A DNA stretch of 64,000 nt from Tautonia sociabilis (GTDB lineage Bacteria > Planctomycetota > Planctomycetia > Isosphaerales > Isosphaeraceae). A model generated the notes under the pieces. The model ran no database searches and was not told where the DNA came from. It saw only the letters and a list, made by a program, of their open reading frames with translations. How positions within the stretch are numbered: position 1 is the stretch's first letter; each line of letters begins with the position of its first letter. Location: positions 30,067-94,066 of the forward strand of contig NZ_RYZH01000028.1 in assembly GCF_003977685.1 (NCBI RefSeq), in the 5' to 3' direction. The position numbers and the translations under genes were made by a program. Shown piece by piece: positions 28,658-37,620 of this stretch.

Positions 28658-29827
28658 TCAGCCGAGCACCGGCAGCGAGGCCGTTCGCTGCTTCTGCTGC
28701 TGCTTCCTCAGGTACGACTCCAGCGCGGGGGTGTCTTCCTCGAACCGCTGGACTTCCTCCCAGAGGGCCTCCACCATGTCCTCCTCCTTGACGTGGCGGA
28801 TGGGCACTCCTCGCTTGAAGATCACGCCCTTGCCGCTGCCGGCGGCGATGCCGATGTCGGCCTCCTTGGCCTCGCCGAAGCCGTTGACCAGGCAGCCCAG
28901 GATGCTGATGCGGAGCGGGTTCTTCAGCCCCTTCATGCGCTGCTCGACCTCGGCGACGATTCGCTCCAGGTCGATGTCCAGCCGGCCGCAGGTCGGGCAG
29001 GCGACCACCTCCGGCTCGTTGATCCGGCGGCTGGTGGCCCGGAGGATGTCGAACCCGGCCTTCACCTCGGGCACCGGGTCTCCCAGCAGGCTGACCCGGA
29101 TCGTGTCGCCGATCCCCTTGAGCAGGATCGCCCCGATGCCGGCGGCGCTCTTGATCGTCCCGTACTCTCGGGAGCCGGCCTCGGTGATGCCGACGTGCGT
29201 GGGGTAGTCGCTCTGCTCGGCGAACAGCGAGTAGCACGCCACGGCCGTGGGCACGTGGCTGGCCTTGAGGCTGACGATGATCTGGTTGTAACCCAGGGAC
29301 TCGGCGATCTCGATGTGCCGAAGGGCGCTCTCGACCATCGCCTCGGGGCAGGGGAAGCCGTACTTCTCGATCAGGTCTTCCTCGAGGCTGCCGCTGTTGA
29401 CGCCGATCCGCATGGGGACGCCGGCGTCCTTCGCCTTGCGGACGACCTCCTTGAACCGCTCGACCCCGCCGATGTTCCCCGGGTTGATCCGGATCTTGTC
29501 CACCGCTCGTCTCCCGGAGGGGGTGCGGGCCTCCAGGCAGGCCAGGGCCATGCGGTAGTCGTAGTGGATGTCGGCGATGAGCGGGATCCGGATGTGATCC
29601 CGGATCGCCTTGCAGGCCTCCACGTCCTCCTTCTTGGGCACGGTCACGCGGATGATCTCGCAGCCGGCCTCCTCCAGCCGCCGGATCTGGTCCAGCGTCG
29701 CCGCGGCGTCGGCCGTGTCGGTGGTGGTCATCGACTGCACCCAGATCGGGTTGTCCCCGCCGACGACGTGGTCGTCGATCCCCACCTCGCGGGTCTTGCG
29801 CCGCTGCACCGAGGTCGCGTAGGCCAT
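28658..29827 (-). CDS. ispG: 4-hydroxy-3-methylbut-2-enyl-diphosphate synthase IspG
   Basis: This is the 4Fe-4S enzyme of the MEP isoprenoid pathway that converts 2-C-methyl-D-erythritol 2,4-cyclodiphosphate to HMBPP. Diagnostic stretches are VGGDNPIWVQSMT, INPGNIGG, ACPTCGRLDIDL with two cluster Cys, and SILGCLVNGFGEAKEADIGIAAG with the third Cys. The 389 residues fit the short bacterial form. The start is ATG before AYATSVQ. A promoter with TTGATG-N17-TACGAT is seen upstream (29911-29939, minus) and a small hairpin lies in its leader. The NYN-nuclease gene follows downstream. Confidence 0.97.
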   Translation of the reverse strand: MAYATSVQRRKTREVGIDDHVVGGDNPIWVQSMTTTDTADAAATLDQIRRLEEAGCEIIRVTVPKKEDVEACKAIRDHIRIPLIADIHYDYRMALACLEARTPSGRRAVDKIRINPGNIGGVERFKEVVRKAKDAGVPMRIGVNSGSLEEDLIEKYGFPCPEAMVESALRHIEIAESLGYNQIIVSLKASHVPTAVACYSLFAEQSDYPTHVGITEAGSREYGTIKSAAGIGAILLKGIGDTIRVSLLGDPVPEVKAGFDILRATSRRINEPEVVACPTCGRLDIDLERIVAEVEQRMKGLKNPLRISILGCLVNGFGEAKEADIGIAAGSGKGVIFKRGVPIRHVKEEDMVEALWEEVQRFEEDTPALESYLRKQQQKQRTASLPVLG

Positions 29828-29862
29828 CGCTGTATCGCGTCCGTATCGTTCGGGATGCGTTG

Positions 29863-29887
29863 GCTTTGCGCGATCTTCACGCAAAGC
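29863..29887 (-). promoter_or_regulatory. Leader hairpin of ispG
   Basis: GCTTTGCG (29863-29870) and CGCAAAGC (29880-29887) form an 8-bp stem with a 9-base loop in the predicted 5' leader, 36-60 bases before the ATG. It is not followed by a U-run, so a terminator is unlikely; it may stabilise the mRNA. Low confidence in function. Confidence 0.4.
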
Positions 29888-29910
29888 GGGGCCGACTCGT
29901 AAGTTCAGTT

Positions 29911-29939
29911 ATCGTAGTCGAGCCCCGCCCCGCCATCAA
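29911..29939 (-). promoter_or_regulatory. Sigma-70-type promoter of ispG
   Basis: On the minus strand, TTGATG (29934-29939) is followed after exactly 17 bases by TACGAT (29911-29916). The ATG of ispG is about 85 bases beyond. Confidence 0.6.
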
Positions 29940-30547
29940 GGTCGGCCGGCCGTCGGACTCCGCTCCCCGAGCCCTTGGCCGAGGGGGGGGCGATGACGCC
30001 TTTCGGTTGGCGTCGGCCGGGCTCCGATGCGGAGATCGGCAAGGCTCTTGGGGCTCGGCCGGCGGCCTCGGCCATCGCGGACGGGCCGTTCGGGATCCGG
30101 ATCGGGCTCGCTCCTCACTCCCGGGGGCCGGATCAAGGGCGGGCTGGCAACGATTCCGTCCGGAATGGGCCTTGCCGTCTCGAAGTGGTGGGTCTCACCG
30201 ACCCCAACCCCGGGAATCCTGCCGCTTCGGAAGCGTCCGATCGGGTCCTGCCGAGATGGTTCCGGAGACCGACCGTGGCTTGCGAGCCGATCGGCCGCTG
30301 TCGGGCCGCACTCCCAGAGGCCGACGAGACGACGCGATCGGGCGGCCCTGGCGAACATGGTTCATAATGAACTTCGACTCCTCGGAGCGTCGGAAGGGAC
30401 CGGACGATGGGCGCGATCACGTTCGCAATCGCGATCGCGCCCGGGATCGGTCGCCGGGCGATTCCCGGGCGGACGGGCCGGCTGGACTGGCTGGCTCGGC
30501 GGCCCAGCGTCGGCGACTGCTTCGATTGACCCGAGCCGGGGCCGTTG

Positions 30548-31558
30548 ATGCCGCCGATTCCCCAATGGTTGAAGCATGCGCTGTTGCCCGCCTGGAACGG
30601 CGGGCATCGCCTGGCCTGGCGTCTCGGGGAACTCCTCGGCGCGCTGGCGCACCGGCGCTTCGGCCGCTGTGCCGTCTGCGGCCGATGGGGCCCATTCCTT
30701 TACCGGCGCTGGGTCATTCGCCCCGAGCTGGAACGCCGGGCCGGCGTCTCGGCCGAGGTCGCCGAGGCCTGGGCGCGCAAGGAGTCGAGCGATTGCTCCT
30801 TCTGCGGCGCCAAGCTCCGGGCGCGACGCATCGCCGAGGTCCTGCTGCGGCTCGTCCCCTCCGGAGAGGGCCCTCCCCTCCGATCGATCCGGCAGTGGGT
30901 TCGCTCTCCCCAGGCCCGCCGGCTGGTTGTGGCCGAGGTCAACGAGGTGGAGGGCCTCCACCGGGAGCTGCTCCGGCTCCCCGGGCTGCGCTACAGCGAG
31001 TTCCGGGAGGGGGCCGCGCCGGGCTCGGTTGTTGATGGCGTTCCGAGCGAGACTTTGGAGCGGCTGTCCTACGACGACGCCTCGATCGACCTGATGATCT
31101 CGTCCGAGACGCTCGAGCACGTTCCCGACCTCGATGCCGCCCTCGTCGAGATCCGGCGCGTTCTTCGGCCCGGCGGGCGGCACGTCTTCACCGTGCCGAT
31201 GCTCCCCGGCGTCCCCGAGACGTTCCGACGCGCCACCCTGCTCCCCGATGGCTCGGTCGAGCCCCTCGGCCCGATGGTCTGCCACCCTGGAGGCGACTGG
31301 GGCTATCCCGTCTTCACCGAGATTGGCGCCGACTTCCCCGAGCGTCTCCGACGCGCCGGGTTCGAGGTGGACGTCTTCTTCGGGCCGGTCCGCCCGGAGG
31401 ACGTCTGCCAGGTCTTTTCCTGCCGCAAGCCAAGCGAGCCGACCGGATCGACCGGCCAGCGCTCGGACCAATTCAAGTCCACACGTCCGAGTTCTTCCAG
31501 AAATCAGGATGGTTCCTGGCGTTTGTGGTCCCGTCCCGCGATGCGAGCCGTTCTCTGA
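30548..31558 (+). CDS. Methyltransferase with N-terminal zinc ribbon
   Basis: The 336-residue protein has a Zn-ribbon-like N-terminal part, with CAVC (near residues 41-44) and CSFC (near 80-83), and then a class I SAM-dependent methyltransferase: SIDLMISSETLEHVPDLDAALVEIRRVLRPGGR with the motif-III/IV type sequence for methyltransferase 11 proteins. The Zn part and a helical linker suggest nucleic-acid or lipid-carrier contact, but the substrate is unknown. Similar proteins occur in planctomycete glycan clusters. ATG 30548 is preceded by an in-frame TTG; the ATG was preferred. The tail from about residue 300 is Ser/Thr/Arg-rich and disordered. Confidence 0.75.
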   Translation: MPPIPQWLKHALLPAWNGGHRLAWRLGELLGALAHRRFGRCAVCGRWGPFLYRRWVIRPELERRAGVSAEVAEAWARKESSDCSFCGAKLRARRIAEVLLRLVPSGEGPPLRSIRQWVRSPQARRLVVAEVNEVEGLHRELLRLPGLRYSEFREGAAPGSVVDGVPSETLERLSYDDASIDLMISSETLEHVPDLDAALVEIRRVLRPGGRHVFTVPMLPGVPETFRRATLLPDGSVEPLGPMVCHPGGDWGYPVFTEIGADFPERLRRAGFEVDVFFGPVRPEDVCQVFSCRKPSEPTGSTGQRSDQFKSTRPSSSRNQDGSWRLWSRPAMRAVL

Positions 31559-31723
31559 GAGCGATCGTGCTCCGGTCCGCTCCGGATGAGCTTCACTTCA
31601 GAGCGGTCCCTCGGAAGGAGAACCCCGGATCGGGTTCCTCCCCCTCGGCGGGCAAGGGAATCCTGCCGAGGCCGGGACGAGCCGTCCTCTGCCCGTGCCG
31701 AGAGTGGCTGCTCCGCTCACGCC

Positions 31724-31751
31724 TTGCCCGCTCGGGGGGCCGGGCTACAAT
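31724..31751 (+). promoter_or_regulatory. Sigma-70-type promoter of larC
   Basis: TTGCCC (31724-31729), 16 bases, TACAAT (31746-31751). The GTG start of larC is 40 bases beyond the -10. Confidence 0.5.
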
Positions 31752-31791
31752 CGAGGCACGCCCGAGCCGGGCGGGAAAGGGACGCTCACCC

Positions 31792-33087
31792 GTGCGCATC
31801 GCCTACTTCGACTGCTTCAGCGGCATCTCCGGCGACATGACCCTCGGCGCCCTGGTCGACGCCGGGGTCGACCCGCAGGTCATCGTCGGCGCCGTCGGCC
31901 GGCTTGGCCTGGAGTTCGAGTTGACGTTCGAGACCGTCCGCCGAGGAGGCTTCCGGGCCTCCTACGCCCGGGTGGTCGCTCCCGAGGAGCACGCCCACCG
32001 CCACCTGCACCACATCGAGGCGATGATCGACCGGGCCGAATTGCCCCCTCGCCAGGCCGAACTGGCCAAGCGCATCTTCACCCGGCTGGGCGAGGCCGAG
32101 GCGAACGCCCACGGCATGGACGTCCGCAAGGTCCACTTCCATGAGGTCGGCGCCGTCGACTCGATTGTCGACATCGTGGGGGCCGCCGTCGGGCTCGACC
32201 TGCTGGGCGTCGATCGCTTCGAGGCCAGCCCCATCCCTCCCGGCCGGGGTTCCGTGATGGCCGCCCACGGCCGGATGCCCCTGCCCGCCCCCGGCACCGC
32301 CGAGCTGCTCCGGGGCGTCCCGCTGGCCGACTCCCCCGTCGAGATGGAGCTGACCACCCCCACCGGCGCCGCCATCGTCTCCACCATCTGCGAGCGGTTC
32401 GGCCCCCTGCCGGCGATGACCATCGACGCGATCGGCCACGGCGCCGGCACCAGGGAGATTCCTGGTCAGGCGAACATCGTCCGGCTCTTCGTCGGCACCG
32501 CCGCCGAGTCCCCCGACGCCGACCGGGTCTGGGTCCTCGAAACCAACCTCGACGACCTGGCCGGCGAGCTCGTCGGCTACACCACGACCCGGCTCCTGGA
32601 GGCCGGCGCGCTCGACGCCTTCGTCACGCCCATCTACATGAAGAAGAACCGCCCCGGCGTGATGATCTCGGTCCTTTGCACCGAGGCCATCGCGAGCGAG
32701 CTGGAGGCGATCCTCTTCCGAGAGACGACCACCCTGGGCGTCCGCCGCTACCCGGTCAGTCGCCACAAGATGCGCCGCAAGGCCGCGGAGGTCATGACCC
32801 CGCTCGGCCCCATCAAGGGCAAGCTCGGCTGGCTCGGCGACCGTCCCCCCACCTTCAGCCCCGAGTACGACGACTGCGCCCGGGTCGCCTCCGAGCGCGG
32901 CGTCCCGCTCCGGGAGGTCTACCGCCTGGCCCTCGAAGCGCATGCCGCCGCCGGCGCCGCTCCGGCCGCCGCCTCCCCCGAATCCCGGGGCGAGAGCCAG
33001 GCCCACGACCACCATCACCACCACGACCACCACCACGACCACGACCACCACCACCACGACCACGGGCACCCTCACCACGAGGACTGA
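31792..33087 (+). CDS. larC: Nickel-pincer cofactor synthesis protein LarC
   Basis: The 431-residue enzyme inserts nickel into the pyridinium-dithio pincer cofactor used by lactate racemase and relatives (CTP-dependent cyclometallase). Support: FDCFSGISGDMTLGALVDAG at the start, KVHFHEVGAVDSIVDIVG, TPTGAAI, ETNLDDLAGE and YMKKNRPGVM. The C-terminal end is a His/Asp run of roughly 27 residues, likely a nickel store. In some lactobacilli the gene is split by a frameshift; here it is in one frame. GTG start at 31792 begins the first strand of the domain directly. The LarA, LarB and LarE partners are not in the window. Confidence 0.95.
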   Translation: MRIAYFDCFSGISGDMTLGALVDAGVDPQVIVGAVGRLGLEFELTFETVRRGGFRASYARVVAPEEHAHRHLHHIEAMIDRAELPPRQAELAKRIFTRLGEAEANAHGMDVRKVHFHEVGAVDSIVDIVGAAVGLDLLGVDRFEASPIPPGRGSVMAAHGRMPLPAPGTAELLRGVPLADSPVEMELTTPTGAAIVSTICERFGPLPAMTIDAIGHGAGTREIPGQANIVRLFVGTAAESPDADRVWVLETNLDDLAGELVGYTTTRLLEAGALDAFVTPIYMKKNRPGVMISVLCTEAIASELEAILFRETTTLGVRRYPVSRHKMRRKAAEVMTPLGPIKGKLGWLGDRPPTFSPEYDDCARVASERGVPLREVYRLALEAHAAAGAAPAAASPESRGESQAHDHHHHHDHHHDHDHHHHDHGHPHHED

Positions 33088-33575
33088 GGGACGGGGAGGC
33101 TGGGGTCCTCCGCCTCCGCACCCGTCGGTTCGGCGGCTCTCCCCTCGGATGGGTGCTCCGGGGTGTCTTCCACCCGAGTCGGGGCCGACGAGGGCCCGGG
33201 GTCCGCAGCCGGGACCTGTGGCACCCGAACCCCGGCCACCTGCCGTCTCGGTCCCGGCCTCCCGGCCGAGTGGTCCTGGATGACGCCGGGCCGATGACCG
33301 ACGGGTCGGCCGACGGGTCGCCTTGCCGGGCGTGGCCTCCCGGCGTAGCATGGTGCCCGAGACCGGCCCCCTCCACGGCGGCCCGCGGCCGGTCGCCCTC
33401 GCCGAGATCGGCGCGGAGGTCGGACGGGAATCGAGGATCACGAGGCTCGTTGGCGTCGTTCGGGTCCTCGGCCGGCTTCGGGGGGATCGGGCCGATCGTT
33501 GACGGACAGGCCGGAGCATCCGGGGAGGCCCGGGCGGGATCGGGGCCGAACCCGGCGGGGATCGAGGAGATCGCG
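33088..33575. other. Gap without a supported gene
   Basis: The region is GC-rich, with frames open by composition only. No tRNA, terminator or consensus promoter is visible. The following gene might start further upstream, but the in-frame sequence there is not protein-like. Confidence 0.4.
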
Positions 33576-34133
33576 TTGCTCACCGACGGGCCGACCCTCG
33601 TCCTGATCGTCCTGGCGGCCGCCGCCGTCGGCTCGGGGGCGGTCGCCGCGTCCTGGCGGGCCGCTCGACGCTCGTCGATCGAGGCGGGGACCCGGTTCGA
33701 CCGCCTCGAGGGGCGGCTTGCCGCCATCGAGTCGGCCCTGCGCCGGCCCCGGACGGACCGGGCGACCGCCGAGTCGGCCGATCGTCCCCGAGCGCGTTCC
33801 CCCCGGTCGTCTCCCCCGGGCCGACCGGCATCGACCGAGCGGGTCGACCCGCCCGGCCCGGCTCCCCCCGGGCCGATCCTCATCGCCGTGCCCGACCTTT
33901 CCGGTTCCCGGCAGGGGGTCGGCACTCAGGCCGAATCGGCCCGCCGGGCCTCGGCCGTGGCCGACCTCTCCCGGCGGTTCGGCCGGATCTGGGAGCTGGC
34001 CGACACCGGGGCCTCGGCCGACCGCATCGCCTCGACCACGGGCCGGCCCGTCGGCGAGGTCCAACTTGTCCTGGATCTCCGCCGACGCCTGATCGACGGC
34101 CCCGCACTCCGGGATGGCGAGGTGCCCGAGTGA
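33576..34133 (+). CDS. Membrane-anchored DUF2802-like protein
   Basis: The 185-residue protein starts with TTG 33576, which has GAGGAG 6 bases upstream. A transmembrane helix (about 6-26) is followed by a coiled-coil-like stretch (FDRLEGRLAAIESAL), a disordered Arg/Pro/Ser-rich linker, and a C-terminal helix-turn-helix-like segment (WELADTGASADRIASTTGRPVGEVQLVLDLRRRL). The latter resembles DUF2802. Its stop overlaps the GTG of the next gene (GTGA). Function unknown; the arrangement suggests a membrane-bound regulator for the coupled genes. Confidence 0.65.
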   Translation: MLTDGPTLVLIVLAAAAVGSGAVAASWRAARRSSIEAGTRFDRLEGRLAAIESALRRPRTDRATAESADRPRARSPRSSPPGRPASTERVDPPGPAPPGPILIAVPDLSGSRQGVGTQAESARRASAVADLSRRFGRIWELADTGASADRIASTTGRPVGEVQLVLDLRRRLIDGPALRDGEVPE

Positions 34134-34669
34134 CCCGACGCTCCGACCTGGACCCGGCCTCCGTCGCCCTGCTCGACCGGACCCGATCCTCGGTGATGAC
34201 CGTGCTCGCCCTGGATGGCCTGCTCATCGCCGCCAGCGGCCTGGCGCTGCGGACTCGGGGGCCGGGCATGACGCTCTGGCCGTTCGAGGACGCCTATCGC
34301 TGGTCGCACCTCGCCCTGCTGGCCCTGATGTTCGTCGGCTCGGTGGTCCGGCTCGCCGGCACGGCCCGAGCGGTCCTGGAGCGTCCGGAGGGGAGGGCCC
34401 GCTGGTTCTTCTGGTCCCACACGCTCAGCGCCCTGCTCGGCCTGGCGGCCCTGCCCCTGGGCTTCACCTACGCGTGGGCCGTCCGGCCGCTGCTGTCGGC
34501 CGTCGCCCCGTTCTGGGGGGTGGCCCTGGTGCTCGGCCTGCTGGCCCTGCCCCGGGTCGACGAGCTGGCCGGCTTCGACGAGCCCCCCTCCCCCCGACGC
34601 CCGCTCTTCCCCCACCGCCGCTGCCGGGACGCGGACGAACCCCGACCCCCGAGTCGCCCCCTCCCATGA
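34130..34669 (+). CDS. Four-helix membrane protein of unknown function
   Basis: The 179-residue protein starts at GTG overlapping the upstream stop, and its own stop overlaps the ATG of the glycosyltransferase gene (ATGA). Hydrophobic segments lie near residues 20-42, 60-82, 95-118 and 122-142; the end is Pro/Arg-rich and disordered. No catalytic motif is visible. The tight coupling on both sides suggests that the protein acts together with the glycosyltransferase, for instance as a membrane partner. Confidence 0.65.
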   Translation: MTRRSDLDPASVALLDRTRSSVMTVLALDGLLIAASGLALRTRGPGMTLWPFEDAYRWSHLALLALMFVGSVVRLAGTARAVLERPEGRARWFFWSHTLSALLGLAALPLGFTYAWAVRPLLSAVAPFWGVALVLGLLALPRVDELAGFDEPPSPRRPLFPHRRCRDADEPRPPSRPLP

Positions 34670-35904
34670 GCCTCTCCCCCTCTCAGCAGGCGATCCTCTG
34701 GATCTACGCCGCCCTGGTGGCCGCCTGGCCGATCCGGCACCTGGTCATCTCCCTGATCGCTCGCAAGCTCGATTGGCTCGACCTCCGTTCCCCCCGGCTC
34801 AACGGCCCCGGCCTCCCCGCCGTCACCGCCATCATCCCCGCCAAGGACGAGGAGCAGGCGCTGCCCTGCTGCCTCGAGTCCGTCCGCTCCCAGTCCTATC
34901 CGAACCTCGACATCCTTGTCGTTGACGACCGCAGCGCCGACGGCACCGCCGCCGTCGCCCGCCGAGCCGCCGAGGCCGACCCTCGGGTCCGGGTCCTCTG
35001 CCTGACCGAGCTTCCCCCCGGCTGGACCGGCAAGACCCACGCCCTGCACGTCGCCGCCGCCGAGGCCCGGGGCGACTGGCTCTGGTTCCTCGACGCCGAC
35101 ACCCAGCACCACCCCGACTGCCTCGCCATCGTCATGGCCTACGCCCGGCGCACCAACGCCGCGCTGGCCAGCCTCCTGCCCGAGATGCGCTGCGAAACCT
35201 TCTGGGAGAAGGTCGTCACCCCGCTGGCGGGCATCGTCCTGATGCGGACCTACCCCACCTTCCTCGCCAACGACGACCGCCGGCCCCTGGCCTTCGCCAA
35301 CGGGCAGTTCCTGCTGATCGAGCGCTCGGCCTACGAGGCCGTCGGCGGCCACCGGGCGGTGCGCGATCGCTTCGTCGAAGACATCGGCCTCGCTCGTCTG
35401 GTCAAGGGGCTGGGCCTGCCGGTGAAGACGGCCGTCGCTCCCGAGATCAGCTCCACGCGCATGTATACCTCGCTCGGAAGCCTTGTCCGGGGCTGGAGCC
35501 GGATCCTCTACGACGCCCACGACCGGAGGGTCCTGCCGCTGGTCGGCAAGATCATCGAACCGCTGATCTTCAGCCAGACGGGAGATGTGGCGCTGGTCGC
35601 CGCGCTGGGTCTGCTCGCCCTCGGGCAGACCGGGCCGTTCTCCTGGTGGCTGCTGGGCCTGAGCCTGACGCATCAGGTCCTCAAGCAGTCGGTCCTCTAC
35701 CGGATGTTCGCCTGGAACGCTCCCCGGACGGCGGCCTTCGCGATCTTCTATCCGCTGGCCGGCATCGTCTCCGACGTCATCCTGCTGCGCGCGATCTGGA
35801 TGTGCCTGACCGGCCGGGTCACCTGGCGGGGCACCTCCTACGGCGACCCCGACGGCTCGGGGCTTCCCTCCCCGGCCTCCGGCCGGGCGGAGGCGACCCG
35901 CTGA
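34666..35904 (+). CDS. Membrane-bound family 2 glycosyltransferase (CrtQ-like)
   Basis: The 412-residue protein has an N-terminal helix (about 8-28), a GT2 catalytic domain with TAIIPAKDEE, ILVVDDRSADGT, GKTHALHVAA, WLWFLDADT (DxD), and NGQFLLIERSAYEAVGGH, plus ED in VEDIGLA. Two or three C-terminal transmembrane helices follow. The layout resembles glycosyltransferases that act on lipid acceptors, such as CrtQ (4,4'-diaponeurosporenoate glycosyltransferase), and ceramide-type enzymes. The gene is the third in a coupled trio and is followed by an aldehyde dehydrogenase gene 162 bases on, so a carotenoid-acid glycosylation route is plausible but not proven. Confidence 0.85.
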   Translation: MSLSPSQQAILWIYAALVAAWPIRHLVISLIARKLDWLDLRSPRLNGPGLPAVTAIIPAKDEEQALPCCLESVRSQSYPNLDILVVDDRSADGTAAVARRAAEADPRVRVLCLTELPPGWTGKTHALHVAAAEARGDWLWFLDADTQHHPDCLAIVMAYARRTNAALASLLPEMRCETFWEKVVTPLAGIVLMRTYPTFLANDDRRPLAFANGQFLLIERSAYEAVGGHRAVRDRFVEDIGLARLVKGLGLPVKTAVAPEISSTRMYTSLGSLVRGWSRILYDAHDRRVLPLVGKIIEPLIFSQTGDVALVAALGLLALGQTGPFSWWLLGLSLTHQVLKQSVLYRMFAWNAPRTAAFAIFYPLAGIVSDVILLRAIWMCLTGRVTWRGTSYGDPDGSGLPSPASGRAEATR

Positions 35905-36066
35905 GCAGCGCCGGCCCCGGCCGGAACCCGAGGCGGCCGGATCGTCCGATTCGTCCCATCGCCATCGGTCGGCGCCCTCGACCCGAGGACGATCGACGCG
36001 GAAGCGATTCCCGATTCGATCAAGCAGCCCCGGAGTCCGAGGAATCCCCCCCGGAGGAGCCCCGAG

Positions 36067-37581
36067 ATGACGACGGCCGCCGAGCCTGCCGGCGTCCTGA
36101 TCTGCCGCAACCCCGCCACCGGGGACGAGCTGGCCCGCATCCCGGCCTCGAGCCCCACCGAGGTGGCCGACCAGGTGAACCGGGCCCGGCTCTCCCGGCG
36201 GGACTGGGCCGATCGTCCCTGGTCGGATCGCCGGCTCGCCCTGCTCCGATGGCACGCCGAGCTGTCCCGGAGGGCCGATGAACTGGCCGACGCCGTCCGG
36301 GCCGAGATCGGCAAGCCCCGGGCAGAGGCGATGGCCGCCGAGGTCGTGCCCACCCTCGACGCCCTGCGCTGGACGATCCGACACGCCCGACGGGTCCTCT
36401 CCCCCCGGATCGAGGCTCCGGGGCCCCAGCGGTGGCTCCTGATGCCCCGGGCCCGGGTCGAGCGGAGGCCCCTGGGGGTGATCGGGGTGATCGGCGCCTG
36501 GAACTACCCGATCCTCCTGAATGCTCCGGTCATCGCTCATGCGATCGCCGCCGGCAACGCGGTCGTCTGGAAGCCCTCGGAGCGGTCGAGCTGGTGCGGC
36601 GCGCTGCTCCAGGAGACGATCGCCGCGGCCGGGCTGCCGGAAGGGCTTGTCTCGATCGTCCAGGGGGGGCCGCAGATCGGCTCGGCGCTGGTCGAGGCCG
36701 GAGTGGACAAGATGGTCTTCACCGGGGGGCTGGAGAACGGCCGTCGGGTGCTCGCCGCCCTCGGCGGCCGAGGGGTGCCGGCGGTGGCCGAGCTGTCGGG
36801 ATTCGATGCCGCGGTGGTTCTGCCCGACGCTCCGGACGGGCCGACGATGCGGGCTCTTCTCTGGTCGAGCTTCCTCGGCGCCGGCCAGACGTGCATGGCG
36901 GTCAAGCGGATCTACCTCGTCGGCCGACGGACCGAGCCCCTCGATCCCTGGATCGAATCGTTCGCCCAGCTGGTCCAGGGGCTCCGGGTGGGCGACCCGA
37001 GCCGGGAAGACGTGGATGTGGGGCCGATGATCTCCGAGGAGGCCCGAGCGGCCTTCCGGAGGCAGGTGCGCGCCGCGATCGACGCCGGGGCCCGGATGTG
37101 CGCCGGAGACGGCGGGCCGCTCGGACCCGGCGGGTTCTGTCGCCCGATCCTCCTGGTGGCCGATCCGGGGGAAACCGCCCCGGAGCGGGCGCTGGAGGGT
37201 TGCTTCGGGCCGGTCGTCCTCGTCCGGGTGGTGCGGGACGTCGATGAGGCGGTCGAGGCGGTCAACGCCAGCAACTACGGCCTCTCAGCCAGCGTCTGGG
37301 GGCGCGACCGGAGGGCCTGCCGTCGGGTGGCCGATCGGCTGGAGGTGGGCGTGGTCGGCATCAACGAGGCGACGGCATTCTTCGCCCTGGCGTTCTCCCC
37401 GGCCGGCGGGGTGAAGGCCAGCGGCTTCGGCCGGGTGCACGGGGCCGAGGGCCTGCTCGAGCTGACCGCCCCGAGGACGGTCGTGGCCCGGTCGGTCGGC
37501 TCCCCGAGGCCGCAGGTCTTTCCGTACTCTCCCCGGCTGGGGAGGCTACTGGGGGTGTATCGGCGGCTGTTCCACCGCTGA
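36067..37581 (+). CDS. NAD(P)-dependent aldehyde dehydrogenase
   Basis: The 504-residue ALDH superfamily enzyme oxidises aldehydes to acids. Motifs: GVIGAWNYPI, VVWKPSE (cofactor-binding Lys), FTGGLENGRR, VAELSGFDAAVV with the catalytic Glu, and GQTCMAVKR with the catalytic Cys. The usual FTGS is here FTGG. Length fits the family. It lies directly downstream of the CrtQ-like gene. In C30 carotenoid synthesis an ALDH makes the carboxylic acid which a glycosyltransferase then esterifies, so the two could be consecutive steps. The enzyme could also act on other hydrophobic aldehydes. A 7-bp inverted repeat (37580-37586/37605-37611) after the stop may end the transcript. Confidence 0.92.
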   Translation: MTTAAEPAGVLICRNPATGDELARIPASSPTEVADQVNRARLSRRDWADRPWSDRRLALLRWHAELSRRADELADAVRAEIGKPRAEAMAAEVVPTLDALRWTIRHARRVLSPRIEAPGPQRWLLMPRARVERRPLGVIGVIGAWNYPILLNAPVIAHAIAAGNAVVWKPSERSSWCGALLQETIAAAGLPEGLVSIVQGGPQIGSALVEAGVDKMVFTGGLENGRRVLAALGGRGVPAVAELSGFDAAVVLPDAPDGPTMRALLWSSFLGAGQTCMAVKRIYLVGRRTEPLDPWIESFAQLVQGLRVGDPSREDVDVGPMISEEARAAFRRQVRAAIDAGARMCAGDGGPLGPGGFCRPILLVADPGETAPERALEGCFGPVVLVRVVRDVDEAVEAVNASNYGLSASVWGRDRRACRRVADRLEVGVVGINEATAFFALAFSPAGGVKASGFGRVHGAEGLLELTAPRTVVARSVGSPRPQVFPYSPRLGRLLGVYRRLFHR

Positions 37582-37620
37582 TCGGCCCGGGGAAAGCCGC
37601 CGGAGCCGATCGGGGGGAAC

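Larger units (their letters stand above)
29828..30547. other. Long gap between ispG and the methyltransferase gene
   Basis: Contains the ispG leader (about 75 bases), its promoter, and then more than 600 bases without a supported gene. A palindrome GTTCAT-A-ATGAAC lies at 30360-30372 and overlaps a CATAAT -10-like element; it could be an operator for the following gene. Several frames exist but none has protein-like sequence. Confidence 0.4.

Noticed and set aside
29940..30547. 391-codon frame beginning inside the ispG leader
   Set aside because: Arg/Pro/Gly-rich translation overlapping the methyltransferase gene in another frame; no SD.
33004..33084. CAC/GAC run as a possible CRISPR or satellite repeat
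   Set aside because: It codes for the His/Asp tail of LarC; no spacers or regular unit.
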